Positions 10,412-21,900 of a stretch of 64,000 nt of DNA are shown piece by piece. The position numbers and the translations under genes are program-made. This DNA is from Siphonodentalium dalli (taxonomy: Eukaryota > Mollusca > Scaphopoda > Gadilida > Siphonodentaliidae): NCBI GenBank assembly GCA_032622095.1, contig CP136068.1:182286796-182350795 (forward strand), given 5' to 3'. The number at the start of each line of letters is the position of its first letter. Position 1 is the stretch's first letter. The notes beneath the pieces are model-generated. The model did not search any database, was not told the origin of the DNA, and worked only from the letters and a program-made list of their open reading frames with translations.

Positions 10412-11866
10412 TGTTGGCTGAAATAAGTAAAAATGTGCAGCTTGGCAATCCACATTACATATTTATATAGTTCATTTGGGATATGAGAAAGACACTCTCT
10501 ATACATAGATTAGCTGCATGCACGATAACACTTATTGTTTTCTAACCGAAAATAACACAGATTATAACATACCGTTATATATTCTAGGCTGAACAAAATC
10601 AAAGCGTGTTAAACTTCTTTCGAAAGTCCACATCTGGCCATGCACGACAGCCTCTCACTAATGAGTCCATATGCCCAATCTAATTATTTTCTGGTCAATG
10701 TAGGACATACCCATGACGGTTGTATAGTGTCAAATCGGACAAGGCAACTTTATTGTAATTATAACTCGGAAATGTAACATGGGACCAATACTTTAACACA
10801 TAATACTGCCTTTTTGTGAAATTTCACCAGCGCCTGTGTACCCGAGTATTATGAAACCCACTTATTAGTAAGAATGTCCGGAATCGGGCGATTAGTTGTA
10901 ACTATACATACTTTATTAAATCGTCAAAAGGGTAAATTGGCGAGCACGAATTAATATTATGCTGGCTTTATATGCTCAGAAAAAAATCATGTTCATTATC
11001 ACCGCCATTTCGCAGTCGTTTTCAACTTATCGCACAAAAGTGAAACAAAACGCTCTTTATTATTACCAATCAGGAATAGACTAACACGGAACGCTCTTTT
11101 CTGTTCCATGCCGTGCATATGGCTGTTGTTTGGGAACCAAATGCCGTGTTAAAATTGTGTTTTGTTTACTTCAATGCGACATGCAGGCACAGGCAATGCC
11201 TACAGAAATGTAGTTCAAGCATGTAAAGACCTATTTCGATACCGGGAAAACTTAAAAAGGGAAACATGTATTTTGAGGTGCAAACCGCCATATGGCTTTA
11301 GATTAAAACAAAAATTGGAATTAATTTTTTTTCTGGATTGAGCTATGCTCCAGATAACGTTTTTTTATTCTGGTAAATAACTATATTCCAATGCCATGAC
11401 CAACTTAGAGCACCACATCCAATGGGTTAACTGGAAAATCCAGTTGGGCGTGTGTTGACCAAGAAACACAACCCGTGCGCTGTACGACATTGAACACTCT
11501 TGACAATGGGTGTGCTTTACAAATAAAACGGGAAACTATTGTTACAATAGTTGGAGCTAGATCTCTCCAGATCGAGAAAAGAATCTAACTCTCCAACAGA
11601 TATAGGCGCTGTCTTGCTAGATCGAGAAAAGAATCCCAACTCTATCAACAGATGTGGTAACGTGAGCCAATATATAATCTCGTTGCTGATAAGATTGCAT
11701 AATTCAACGATTCGACCACATGCTTAAGTGTGCCCCATCCGACATTGTTGACTGGCACTCCAATAAACACTCATGGTATACAGTGTCTGTGGTTTAGTTG
11801 CACATTAATGAATATTTAAGAGCATGATTAGTGAAAATGTAATTAGTGACCCATTTGAGATAGTCA
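10412..11866. repeat. 1.455 kb tandem array, unit 2
   Basis: A near-identical copy of unit 1, offset by about 1458 bp. It supplies an uninterrupted reference sequence for the insertion sites in unit 4. Confidence 0.85.
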
Positions 11867-13313
11867 TGTTGGCTGAAATAAGTAAAAATGTGCAGCTTGG
11901 CAATCCACATTACATATTTATATAGTTCATTTTGGGATATGAGAAAGACACTCTCTACACATAGATTAGCTGCATGCACGATAACACTTATTGTTTTCTA
12001 ACCGAAAATAGCACAGATTATAACATACCGTTATATATTCTAGGCTGAACAAAATCAAAGCGTGTTAAACCTCTTTCGAAAGTCCACATCTGGCCATGCA
12101 CGACAACCTCTCACCAATGAGTCCATATGCCCAATCTAATTATTTTCTGGTCAATGTAGGATATACCCATGACGGTTGTATAGTGTCAAATCGGACAAGG
12201 CAACTTTATTGTAATTAGAACTCGGAAATGTAACATGGAACCAATACTTTAACACATAATACTGCCTTTTTGTGAAATTTCACCAGCGCCTGTGTACCCG
12301 AGTATTATGAAACCCACTTATTAGTAAGAATGTCCGGAATCGGGCGATTAGTTGTAACTATACATACTTTATTAAATCGTCAAAAGGGTAAATTGCCGAG
12401 CACGAATTAATATTATGCTGGCTTTATATGCTCAGAAAAAAATCATGTTCATTATCACCGCCATTTCGCAGTCGTTTTCAACTTATCGCACAAAAGTGAA
12501 ACAAAACGCTCTTTATTATTACCAATCAGGAATAGACTAACACGGAACGCTCTTTTCTGTTCCATGCCGTGCATATGGCTGTTGTTTGGGAACCAAATGC
12601 CGTGTTAAAATTGTGTTTTGTTTACTCCAATGCGACATGCAGGCACAGGCAATGTCTACAGAAATGTAGTTCAAGCATGTAAAGACCTATTTCGATACCG
12701 GGAAAACTTAAAAAGGGAAACATGTATTTTGAGGTGCAAACCGCCATATGGCTTTAGATTAAAACAAAAATTGGAATTAATTTTTTTCTGGATTGAGCTA
12801 TATGCTCCAGATAACGTTTTTTTTATTCTGGTAAATAACTATATTCCAATGCTCTGACCAACTTAGAGCACCACATCCAACGGGTTAACTGGAAAATCCA
12901 GTTGGGCGTGTGTTGACCAAGAAACACAACCCGTGCGCTGTACGACATTGAACACTCTTGACAATGGATGTGCTTTACAAACAAAACGGGAAACTATTGT
13001 TACAAGAGATGGAGCTAGATCTCTCCAGATCGAGAAAAGAATCTAACTCTCCAACAGATATAGGCGCTGTCTTGCTAGATCGAGAAAAGAATCACAACTC
13101 TATCAACAGATGTGGTAACGTGAGCCAATATATAATCTCGTTGCTGATAAGATTGCATAATTCAACGATTCGACCACATGCCCCATCCGACATTGTTGAC
13201 TGGCACTCCAATAAACACTTATGGTATACAGTGTTTGTGGTTTAGTTGCACATTAATGAATATTTAAGAGCATGATTCGTGAAAATTTAATTTGTGACCC
13301 ATTTGAGATAGTC
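11867..13313. repeat. 1.455 kb tandem array, unit 3
   Basis: A near-identical copy of unit 2, offset by about 1454 bp, with a small deletion near 13185 (the ...CATGCTTAAGTGTGCCCC... segment is shortened). It too has no transposon insertions. Confidence 0.85.
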
Positions 13314-13656
13314 ATGTTGGCTGAAATAAGTCAAAATGTGCAGCTTGGCAATCCACATTACATATTTATATAGTTCATTTGGGATATGAGAAAGACACTC
13401 TCTACACATAGATTAGCTGCATGCATGATAACACTTACTGTTTGGTAACCGAAAGTAACACAGATTATAACATACTGCTATATGTTCTAGGCTGGAAACA
13501 AATCAAAGCGTATTAAACTTATTTCGAAAGTCGACATCTGGCCATGCACGACAACCTCTCACCAATGAGCCCATGGACCAATCTAATTATTTTCTGGTCA
13601 ATGTAGGACATACCCATTACGGTTGTATAGTGTCAAATCGGACAAGGCAACTTTAT

Positions 13657-14223
13657 TATACCCCCCCGCAACGAAGTTATGGGGGTATACTGGAGTCAGC
13701 TCGTCCGTCCGCCCGTCCGTCCGTCGTCCGTCCGTCGTCCGTCCGTCCGTGGACACAAATTTGTCCGGAGTTTTTCTCAGTCGTTTTTTGATCAATTTCC
13801 GTGAAACTTGGCACAGACTTGTCGGACTTTTTTTGATGGAGTTATCCCCCCTTTTTCGCAACATATATACTTTTGTCCGAGCTTTTATTCCTACATTTTT
13901 AGGTCAATGTTTTTTAATCTTGGTGCTGATATTTAGTACCATGGGAACCTGTGCACCTGCGATTATGACGTCTGTCCGACATTTTTTGTATGGAGTTATT
14001 CCCCTTTTTCGACTTAGAAATTTTTTCGCAACATGCATAATTTTGTCCAAGCTTTTATTCCTACATTTTTCGGTCAATATGTTTAAGATTAGGGTTATGG
14101 TTGTACACCTGCAATGGGAACTGTTATTTTATTATTTTAACTAAATGTTTACTGACATGTGAAACATCTTAGTATTTTAAAAACAGGTATCCGTAGTCCC
14201 ATTGGGACAGTCACACCTCTAGT
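13657..14223 (+). mobile_element. Non-autonomous Helentron-like (HINE) element
   Basis: The insert interrupts the array sequence CTTTAT|TGTAATT, seen intact in units 1-3, between two T residues without duplicating host sequence beyond that. The 5' end forms an inverted repeat, TATACCCCC (13657) to GGGGGTATA (13681-13689), followed by a (TCCG)n tract at 13704-13751. The 3' end has a hairpin GTCCC-ATT-GGGAC (14196-14208), then ten bases and CTAG (14219-14222). T-T insertion, an end-proximal microsatellite, a 3' hairpin and a CTAG terminus are features of Helentrons and their short derivatives. No Rep or helicase is encoded, and the 173-codon frame across it is incidental. Confidence 0.7.
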
Positions 14224-14639
14224 TGTAATTAGAACTCGGAAATGTAACATGGGGTCAATACCTTAACACATATTGAAAATAATATTGTAATACTGCCTTT
14301 TTGGGAAATTTGACCAGCGCCTGTGCACCCGAGTATTATGAAACCCACTTATTACGAAGAATGTCCAGAATCGGGCGATTAGTTGTAACTATACATACTT
14401 TATTAAATCTTCAAAATGGTAAATTGGCTAGCACGAATTAATGTTATGCTGGCTTCATATGCTCTTTAAAATATAATGTTCATTATCACCGCCATTTCGC
14501 AGCCGTTTTCAACTTAGCGCACAAAAGTGAAAAAAACGCGCTTTTTTATTACCAATCAGGAAAACACTAGCACGGAACGCTCTTTTCGTTTCCATGCCGT
14601 GCATATGGCTATTGTTTTGGTAAACAAATACCGTGTTAA

Positions 14640-16058
14640 AACAGGGGGATGGGTCAAAGAAAAAAAATAACGGATACAAGGTGGAAATTTTGTGTTTTTC
14701 AGTTTTGGGGACCCACTACACCTGGAGCGTAAGTTTTTTCCACCCAGGTCTGGGACACCCACCCCCACTATTGATGAAAACCTTGTAAATTCTACTAAAT
14801 AATGTGTTTTTGGCAGGGTAAGGGTATCTCATTGTGTCTGCACCGGAACTGAGAGAACGCTGATCAAGTACACCCACAACAAATAAACAAACAAAGCACA
14901 TGCCTGAAAAATATGCCAACAAAACCTTTAAAAACTCAAATATTTATGGTTATAAATGTCAAATTACACACTTTAACAGGATAGATGTGTCCCTTATTAG
15001 CAATAGGTTAAAATATGTGCATGTGTAAAGTATAAACACCATCAATTTGATTAAATAAACACAGTTCCAGTCCTCTCCATGTGGGAAATCACTGGTGAGC
15101 AATGATGAGCTCCCCTTAAAACCATTCTAGGCGAGTGGCGAGTAGCTCTCATACAAAATGTCAGCGCGAGTAGTATCTCACGAAGGCCTGAGGGGGAGTA
15201 CGGGAGGTGGTCAGGGGGCCTCCCCGGAACATTTTGAAAATTAGATGCTCTGAGATTGGATCTGGAGCCTTTTAATGCTCCAATCACTGTTCAAATAACG
15301 ATTTTGTGTCAATAAGAGACAAAAATGCAATGCCACATTGCTAATAGTACACAAGCAAGTAAGTTGGTATATTTGAAATAAAGGTATCTGATATATTACG
15401 CACATTTGAAGCATGTGTATTCTGAGTTATCTGTTGTGCAGAAATTGTATTGCCGATGTGATCGGAATCGGTTCGATTTTGAATTGATTCCTCAATCTAT
15501 TTTAGTAAATAGCGCATATAATAAAAAAAAAACCTTCGTGTTTTGAGTGAATACCAGAATTACCCCATTCGTGGTCACAGTGAGATACTGGAATCATCAC
15601 TGGTGGCCTTTAGCCACTCGTGATGATTCCAGTATATCACTGTGACCACTCATGAGATACTTCCAATATTCACTCAAAACACGCAGGTATCCTCCATTTA
15701 TAATACTTTAAAAAAAAAGCCATGATAAACTATGAGAAAAGATGAGAATGGATTTTTTTCATTGCAATTGTTTTCCTCGACCAAAACCGGACCCACCCCA
15801 TGATTTCAACTGTTAAAGGGAGAAATTGTGGACAAATAAATAAATATAGAGCCCCCTCACTTGTATAAGGCTATAGCATGCACTACTACATGAATCTGAT
15901 TGTTTCAATGATTCAATTCATTTTGAAGCTGTAATTTGTCTTAGAAATGATTTTGGAAAAAAATTGCATGACATCAGAAAAAATCTGCATTCCGGACTCT
16001 GGGATACCCACCCACCCGGTCCTTGTATCCTGTAATTTTTTCCGACCCCCCCCCCCGG
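14640..16058. mobile_element. 1.4 kb TTAA-target DNA transposon, non-autonomous
   Basis: Flanking TTAA at 14636-14639 and 16059-16062 corresponds to a single TTAA in the empty site of units 1-3 (CCGTGTTAAAATTGTG). The termini are imperfect inverted repeats of about 40 bp, including a G-rich end and an exact inner pair GGATACAAGG (about 14672) and CCTTGTATCC (16021-16030). TTAA target choice is typical of piggyBac and Kolobok elements. No transposase is recognisable. A (AAAC)n-like tail near 14878-14896 and the foldback at 15532-15690 suggest further nesting. Small minus-strand frames (for example 15051-15287) have no known relatives that I recognise. Confidence 0.65.
15532..15690. repeat. Foldback (palindromic) element nested in the 1.4 kb transposon
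   Basis: Two arms of about 72 bases pair almost completely: CGTGTTTTGAGTGAATA...GTGGTCACAGTGAGATACTGG...AATCATCAC on the left and its reverse complement on the right, around a short loop (GGTGGCCTTTAGCCAC) that is itself self-complementary. It is a MITE-type foldback or possible source of double-stranded RNA, without coding capacity. Confidence 0.8.
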
Positions 16059-16218
16059 TTAAAATTGTATATTTTGTTTACTTCAATGCGGCATGCAGGC
16101 ACAGGCAATGCCTACAGAAAAGTAGTTCAAGCATGTATAGACCTATTTCGATACCGGGAAAACTTAAAAGGGGAAGCATGTATTTTGAGATGCAAACCGC
16201 CATATGGCTTTAGATTAA

Positions 16219-16709
16219 TAGCATGGGAGGCCTTCGTTGTCGAAATATTCACATTTGTTCCAACCACACAAACAGAGAGACTATTACAATGTACATAGTT
16301 TTGTATATACCACAATCATCGCGTAAATAGCATGCTACCATCAAGATCTACTATGTATTATCTAAACAAGAACCTGACTGCGTTACAGAGGACAGCGCAA
16401 TTCTATCGGATAATCACACAAAAAGTATATAAACGCTCTTTATTATTTCCATATCAGGAATACACTAACGAAGAACGCTCTTTATGTGTATCATCATAAT
16501 ATAAACAAACGCCAGAAAAGGTAACTTTTTTGTACACTTGTTTACATAACAATGGGTAAACATCTGACAATAACATAATGTTTATGCGATATGTCTAATT
16601 GCTATACGAACAAAGTCTGTCTATATTTGAATATTCTTTCTGTTTATGGCGGTTTTCAACGGAGGTGAGTATTTTACCAGCATACCCACCACCAAGGCCT
16701 CCCGTGCCT
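16219..16709. mobile_element. 491 bp TTAA-flanked MITE, copy 1
   Basis: Flanked by TTAA at 16215-16218 and 16710-16713. The array empty site reads AGATTAAAACAAAAATTGG. Terminal inverted repeats are about 17 bp (AGCATGGGAGGCCTT... and its partner AGGCACGGGAGGCCTT...). A second copy with about the same length and high similarity is at 37075-37567. The family contains two AACGCTCTTTAT-like blocks also present in family A. Probably mobilised by a piggyBac- or Kolobok-type transposase in trans. Confidence 0.75.
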
Positions 16710-17218
16710 TTAAAAATTTTTTTGTTTTGATTGAGCTGTTTTTTTTTTATTCTGGTAAATAACTATATTCCAATGCCATGACCAACTTAGAGCACCACAT
16801 CCAATGGGTTAACTGGAAAATCCAATTGGGCGTGTGTTGACCAAGAAACACAACCCGTGCGCTGTACGACATTGAACAATCTTGATAATGGATGTGCTTT
16901 ACAAATAAATCGGGAAACGATTGTTACAAAAGGTGGAGCTAGATCCTTCCAGATCGAGAAAAGAATCATAACTATCCCAACATATAGGCGCTGTCGTGCT
17001 AGATCAAGAACAGAATCCCAACTCTATCAACAGATGTGGTAAGGAGAGTCAGTATATAATCTCGTTGCTGATAAGATTGCATAATTCAACGATTCGACCA
17101 CATGCTTAAGTGTGCCCCATCCGACATTGTTGACTGGCACTCCAATAAACACTTATGGTATACAGTGTTTGTGGTTTAGTTGCCCATTAACGAATATTTA
17201 AGAGCATGGTTAGTGAAA

Positions 17219-18340
17219 ATTTGTGTGAAATCGGACATAAGCTAGCGATAATTTTAAACGCGCCAAAATCGTGACAGATAAACACACACACACCCTCGCT
17301 ATCTCACCCCACATATAGAGCCTCACACACACACACAAACGCACCCCCTCACACACACACACACACACACACACATCTCACACACTTGTTATATAGTTTA
17401 TTTGGTGTATATACAAAATATTGATATCCGAATAAAATAAAATACCATAAAATGTATAATTTTATTACACATTCCTACTGTTATTCCATTCGTTGTCATA
17501 ATATATAAATATCAATCACCGATATACATGTACAAACAAAAGATGACCCTACCTTGCCAGTCTAATCCGAAAAAACTACCGGAATGTCACATTCGAACTA
17601 TTATTATATGATTTTGACTCGCTAATAGTGATATATTGTTAATATTATTATACTACTTGGTCAGTATGTTATCGACCAAAATATATCGGACCTAGGAATA
17701 CTCATAAGAACCTTATTTCGCACTCCGCGTATACTGTGCCGCATTTCTTGGTATACAGTGGGACATGGTCGTTTTATTTATAGAAACCTGAAGTTTTTGA
17801 GAGGAAAAGAAGTCGAACTGCGACCCGGAGGCCGAGTCCGGTAAAAGATGTGGTTGGGAATTATGGTGATATGCATGAGAAACCTTCAGTGATAAGCCTT
17901 ATATAGTTGTCATAATTTGAAGGATTAGTTGTTTTAACGGAATTATGAGTTGGTCATTCGTGAAACCAAAATATGTTATATTCCATAATTGCAATCATGG
18001 GTATATAATATATGATCTGGAATGCGTTGCAATTTCTGACAGTGCTATTGCTCGTCAGTGCCACACTTCACACCGATACGACGTTACGGTCGTTACCTCG
18101 GGCTCATATCGCAGTCGATATCAAACTAACCAGGTAATAGACTGTAATAGCCCAATAATTATTATTGGAGACTGCCCATCAATCATACTCCTTGTCATAC
18201 TTGATTATGGCTAGGCACAGTTTCATAAAAGCAACTGACATAGTTGGGACGTAAGATGGTCTTAAGTTCAAACTTCAGTCGTAAGTGCGTTTCACGACAA
18301 GTGTCTTACTTAATATAGTCTTAATTTTGGTCTTAACTTT
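17219..18340. other. Non-coding stretch with a (CA)n tract and dispersed repeat pieces
   Basis: About 17250-17275 carries CGCGCCAAAATCGTGACAGAT, shared with 39387-39410, followed by a (CA)n microsatellite at 17282-17385. Positions 17740-17850 match 42760-42870 in the same orientation (TTATAGAA...ACTGCGACCCGGAGGCCGAGTC). An 89-codon plus-strand frame at 17945-18214 has no recognisable domain. From about 18215 the sequence looks like one half of a CTTAAG-rich MITE interrupted by the element starting at 18341. Confidence 0.45.
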
Positions 18341-18869
18341 TAGTAGGGCGGCTAAGTGTAAAATCGTTCACTTGGTGATACAAGCATAAAATTTGGTACG
18401 AATGGTCAGTATGGGCCACTAAACAATATTGTTCGACAAACCACGCGAAAATCCAAGATGGCTGCCATTTTTAAGATGGCCGCCATTTTCAGCTATGTCA
18501 GTTTTCGAATTTTGAAAAGTTAACCGATTTTATTGATGTATCACTCAAACAAGAGATCTTATGTCATTTATAAAGGTTGAATTGAAATTAAAAAAACAAC
18601 CTGAGTATGTTAAAACAATATATTGTAACAAATTAGCTGTTTCGTTTCAAAATGTTTGCATTTTTATATCACTTAACTTTCAAATTATGAAAAAAAAAAC
18701 AATTTCAAACAATTTAACCTCACACTATTTATGATGTTAGTACTGGGATAGCTACTATCAGTTCTTAGAGTCTTTTAAACTTGGCAGCAACAACTGCATA
18801 AAGTGGTGCACGGATGCCCAATATGGTAGCATGTGCATCGCCCACTACACGCCTTCTTGCAGCCGCAAT

Positions 18870-21800
18870 TGGTCAACTGACTGCTACATTTGACAATTGC
18901 ATGGTGGAAGCTCCGTCCAAAATGGTTCCCAGTGACTGCCATTTTCTGCCCATCCCCAATCTACAGGACTCGGGTAAGCTGATTTACAATGCCAATGATT
19001 GTCCCCATATATGCCCTGCTTCGTATGCGGCTCGCTTGACATGCTGCAAAAGCGTAGACCTTGTAGGTGGAATAGCATTGTATGGTCTCTGTTTTCGTGC
19101 AAAAAAGTCTAGTCTGGCTTCATTAATGTCATTGGATGTATTTGAACGGTCGTACATTATTATAATGAATCTCTCGATTACTGAAATGTCATGTTTTGTG
19201 ATGGACACTCGAGAATTGCCAAGTCTGGAGAAAATTGGTAAAGCTTCTGGAAATACATTCCATGCCTGCCATGCAGACTTTTTTCCTTTCCCGCGAAATG
19301 CAGATACCACATCACATCTACTAATTCATGGAAAAAGAGAATTCCATAATATTTTGTTGTACCTATTGATGAAACAATCTAATGTATCGGAATTCCTCTG
19401 AATGTCTTTCTGTGACCGAATGCTTTCAAACTTGAGTATAAAATTACAGCTACAATCACTATATCCGTTTCGGTGGCTTGGATTATGATGCTGTTGTGCA
19501 TGTTGGTTGATAACTGCGTGTTTTGCATCCACAAATATCCCTGTATCGGCCTCTTCATCTGTACATGGTGCAAGAATATCCAAATCAAGTTCATGGTTAC
19601 TTTGTACATGTTCACCTTTGGTAACAACAATGCCATTGTCCGTATTAACAGTCATGATCTTGTCAGCAAGGAAGTGAAATACTAGTAGCTCTGTTTTGTT
19701 GTCATCGTGAAGAAAGCTATGCCAGTCTGCTAGAGTTTTGCTAGATTCTGATACCCTTCTCCTGATTCCTTTGCCGCGCTTTGGCCTAGTTTCCTGAATG
19801 CGGCTACCTGTCTTGTACACGTCAAACACGATGTCAGTTCTCTTATATTTATGGCAATATGTCTGTATTTTATCTGTGGAGTCATCAGAAAACGGATTTC
19901 CCATTTCTTGTGTCACGTCTGTGAGGTTATTCACATTATTGAATTTTTTTTTATATGCAATTGTCTCCTCGTGATGCTTGGTTTCTTATGTGATATCATT
20001 TGTACAAGCAATATTATCATAATCAGAAATAAGGCAACATAATTCTGGACTAACGACCATCCATCTATTGAGTGTGCTTCATCCTCAGTTATCCCAATTG
20101 CTCCTCCATCCCTTTCACGACTGCAGTGTGCTGTTCATGGGTCTGGTCTATTGCCATACTTGAGAAGTTTCTTTCAGTATTGTGTACAAGAAAGTTCCCT
20201 CTGTGAAATTCATTTGCTATGCTGGGGTGTTTCTTCTATATTGTCATCATGACTCTGAGGTGAATAGGTAGCAGTAAAATTGTCAATTCAATGTCAAGCA
20301 CCAAACTCCAGAACTGGAACTGTGGATTAACAGCACATTTACTTTTACACCAGTCAATGAAATTTGAGTGCGTGCTATCAACATTGGATAAATCCCGACT
20401 GCAGTATTCTGAGTGTGCAAATTTCATGAGTTTGTACAGACTACATGGTGTTATCTGATGTGCCTGTCGGGTTTTTGTAATACGTAAAGCTTTGATGAAT
20501 GAATCTGCTGTGTCTGGGCTTGCTATACCTGCTTCTACAGGAGCACTCGTCCAGTCGCTATCCAGAAGCACTGAACCAAACATTTTAGAGCATCCAATTC
20601 CAGATGTAACCCTCCAAGCATAACAACATATTTGTCCTCACCATATAAGTCTGGCCACTGCCACTGTATCTGCTTAGCCAATGCATACAGAGGCTGGTCT
20701 GCAGTAATGACCGGTGTCCGTTCTGAGTTCAGAAGTTGAACCGATTCATTAATTTTGCGCATGCAATGTTTTTTCGTGGTTAATGAGTGAGCCTGATCGC
20801 GCAACAGAGGTAACATTGAGGTTATTGCAACATCAAACTGATGACCTCTCATTTGAGTCGCACCATGAGATCACCACGTTATTGATGTATTACCATCAAT
20901 GACTTCCGTTGACGAGACCTTTTTTAACCACTCATAATCCAGCCGAAGATGTTTTTGAAAAAACAATTGAACCAGGTAGATCAAAGCCGGTGTTAGTTGG
21001 TGGGTTTGGCTTTACATCTTTTAAATAGACAGGTGGAACATTTGTATACGAATCTGGAAGATGTGGGATTTGTTTCGTTTTTCCAGTTTTTCAAGAACTG
21101 AAGTCAATAGGTTGCTGCTCGCCTTGATTATCTGGATGCAGATGATGAAACATTGAAATATTGTCCCGTGGAAAGATGATGTGCTGGTAGTTGATGTCGG
21201 GTTGTGGTCAATATTGTCCAAAGCAGATGTGGTGAACAAGCCTTTTCTCAATATAGGTGGACACACAAATCCATATGTTTGATACTGTTTAACAACAACA
21301 TCTCCAAGCTGGTTTTAGATGTCCATGACATGATCAGTCAGTTTTCATAGAACATGTAAAATCAGGTTTCGTTTCCTTGTGTTTTGCGTACAAAGTGATG
21401 CCAGTGTACATAGGGAATGGTGTTTCACAGTCTTGACAGTGGCGATGATAAAAGGCGTTGTCCCGTGGAAAGATGATGTGCTGGTAGTTGATGTCGGGTT
21501 GTGGTCAATATTGTCCAAAGCAGATGTGGTGAACAAGCATTTTCTCAATATAGGTGGACACACAAATCCATATGTTTGATACTGTTTAACAACAACATCT
21601 CCAAGCTGGTTTTAGATGTCCATGACATGATCAGTCAGTTTTCATAGAACATGTAAAATCAGGTTTCGTTTCCTTGTGTTTTGCGTACAAAGTGATGCCA
21701 GTGTACATAGGGAATGGTGTTTCACAGTCTTGACAGTGGCGATGATAAAAGGCGTTGTCCTTATATCTAGATGAGAACCAGTTTATTTCTAATAACTGCG

Positions 21801-21900
21801 CGATTGCTAAATCAGACTTTGTTGCACCATGTGTAAGCTGTGACTTGATGTCAGCACCATGCTCGATCATACATACAAATTGCAGAAGACTTTGTGGTAT
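18870..21900 (-). pseudogene. Broken transposon-type protein with FEN1/XPG-like nuclease motifs
   Basis: Read 5' to 3' on the minus strand the fragments are colinear with a large multi-copy invertebrate protein family. They are an N-terminal part with CETPFPMYTGITLYAK (21631-21870), CPPILRKGLFTTSALDNIDH (about 21260), VITADQPLYALAKQIQW and LGGLHLELDALK (20590-20710), DWTSAPVEAGIASPDTADSF (20480-20560), and SSMAIDQTHEQ (about 20150). The nuclease set EEADT (about 19550), ETDIVIVAV (about 19460) and CDVVSAF (about 19310) follows, then NAIPPTRSTLLQHVKRAAYEAG and WGWAENGSHWEP at the end. Motifs lie in different frames, with a stop just before the CDVVSAF motif and many frameshifts, so no product is expected. 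The spacing of the acidic motifs is what suggests an XPG-type fold. The 195-codon plus-strand frame at 18814-19401 is its antisense shadow. Confidence 0.8.
21163..21758. repeat. 298 bp tandem duplication inside the dead transposon gene
   Basis: Two direct copies (21163-21460 and 21461-21758) start at TCCCGTGGAAAGATGATG and end GATAAAAGGCGTTG. They are almost identical, so the duplication is recent relative to the other decay. It duplicates the DNIDHNP-coding segment and breaks the frame (298 is not a multiple of 3). Confidence 0.9.

Larger units (their letters stand above)
13314..17218. repeat. 1.455 kb tandem array, unit 4, interrupted by three transposons
   Basis: Unit sequence occupies 13314-13656, 14224-14638, about 16059-16218 and 16710-17218, totalling about 1.42 kb, so this is one unit and not several. 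The gaps are filled by a Helentron-like element, a TTAA-flanked transposon and a TTAA MITE. It is more diverged from units 1-3 than they are from each other. Confidence 0.8.

Noticed and set aside
13623-14144. 173-codon plus-strand frame rich in Ser/Arg/Pro
   Set aside because: Starts in the array unit and runs through the TCCG microsatellite of the Helentron-like element; no domain.
18814-19401. 195-codon plus-strand frame
   Set aside because: Antisense to the mutated nuclease-like gene, whose minus-strand translation shows clear ordered motifs; the plus frame has none.
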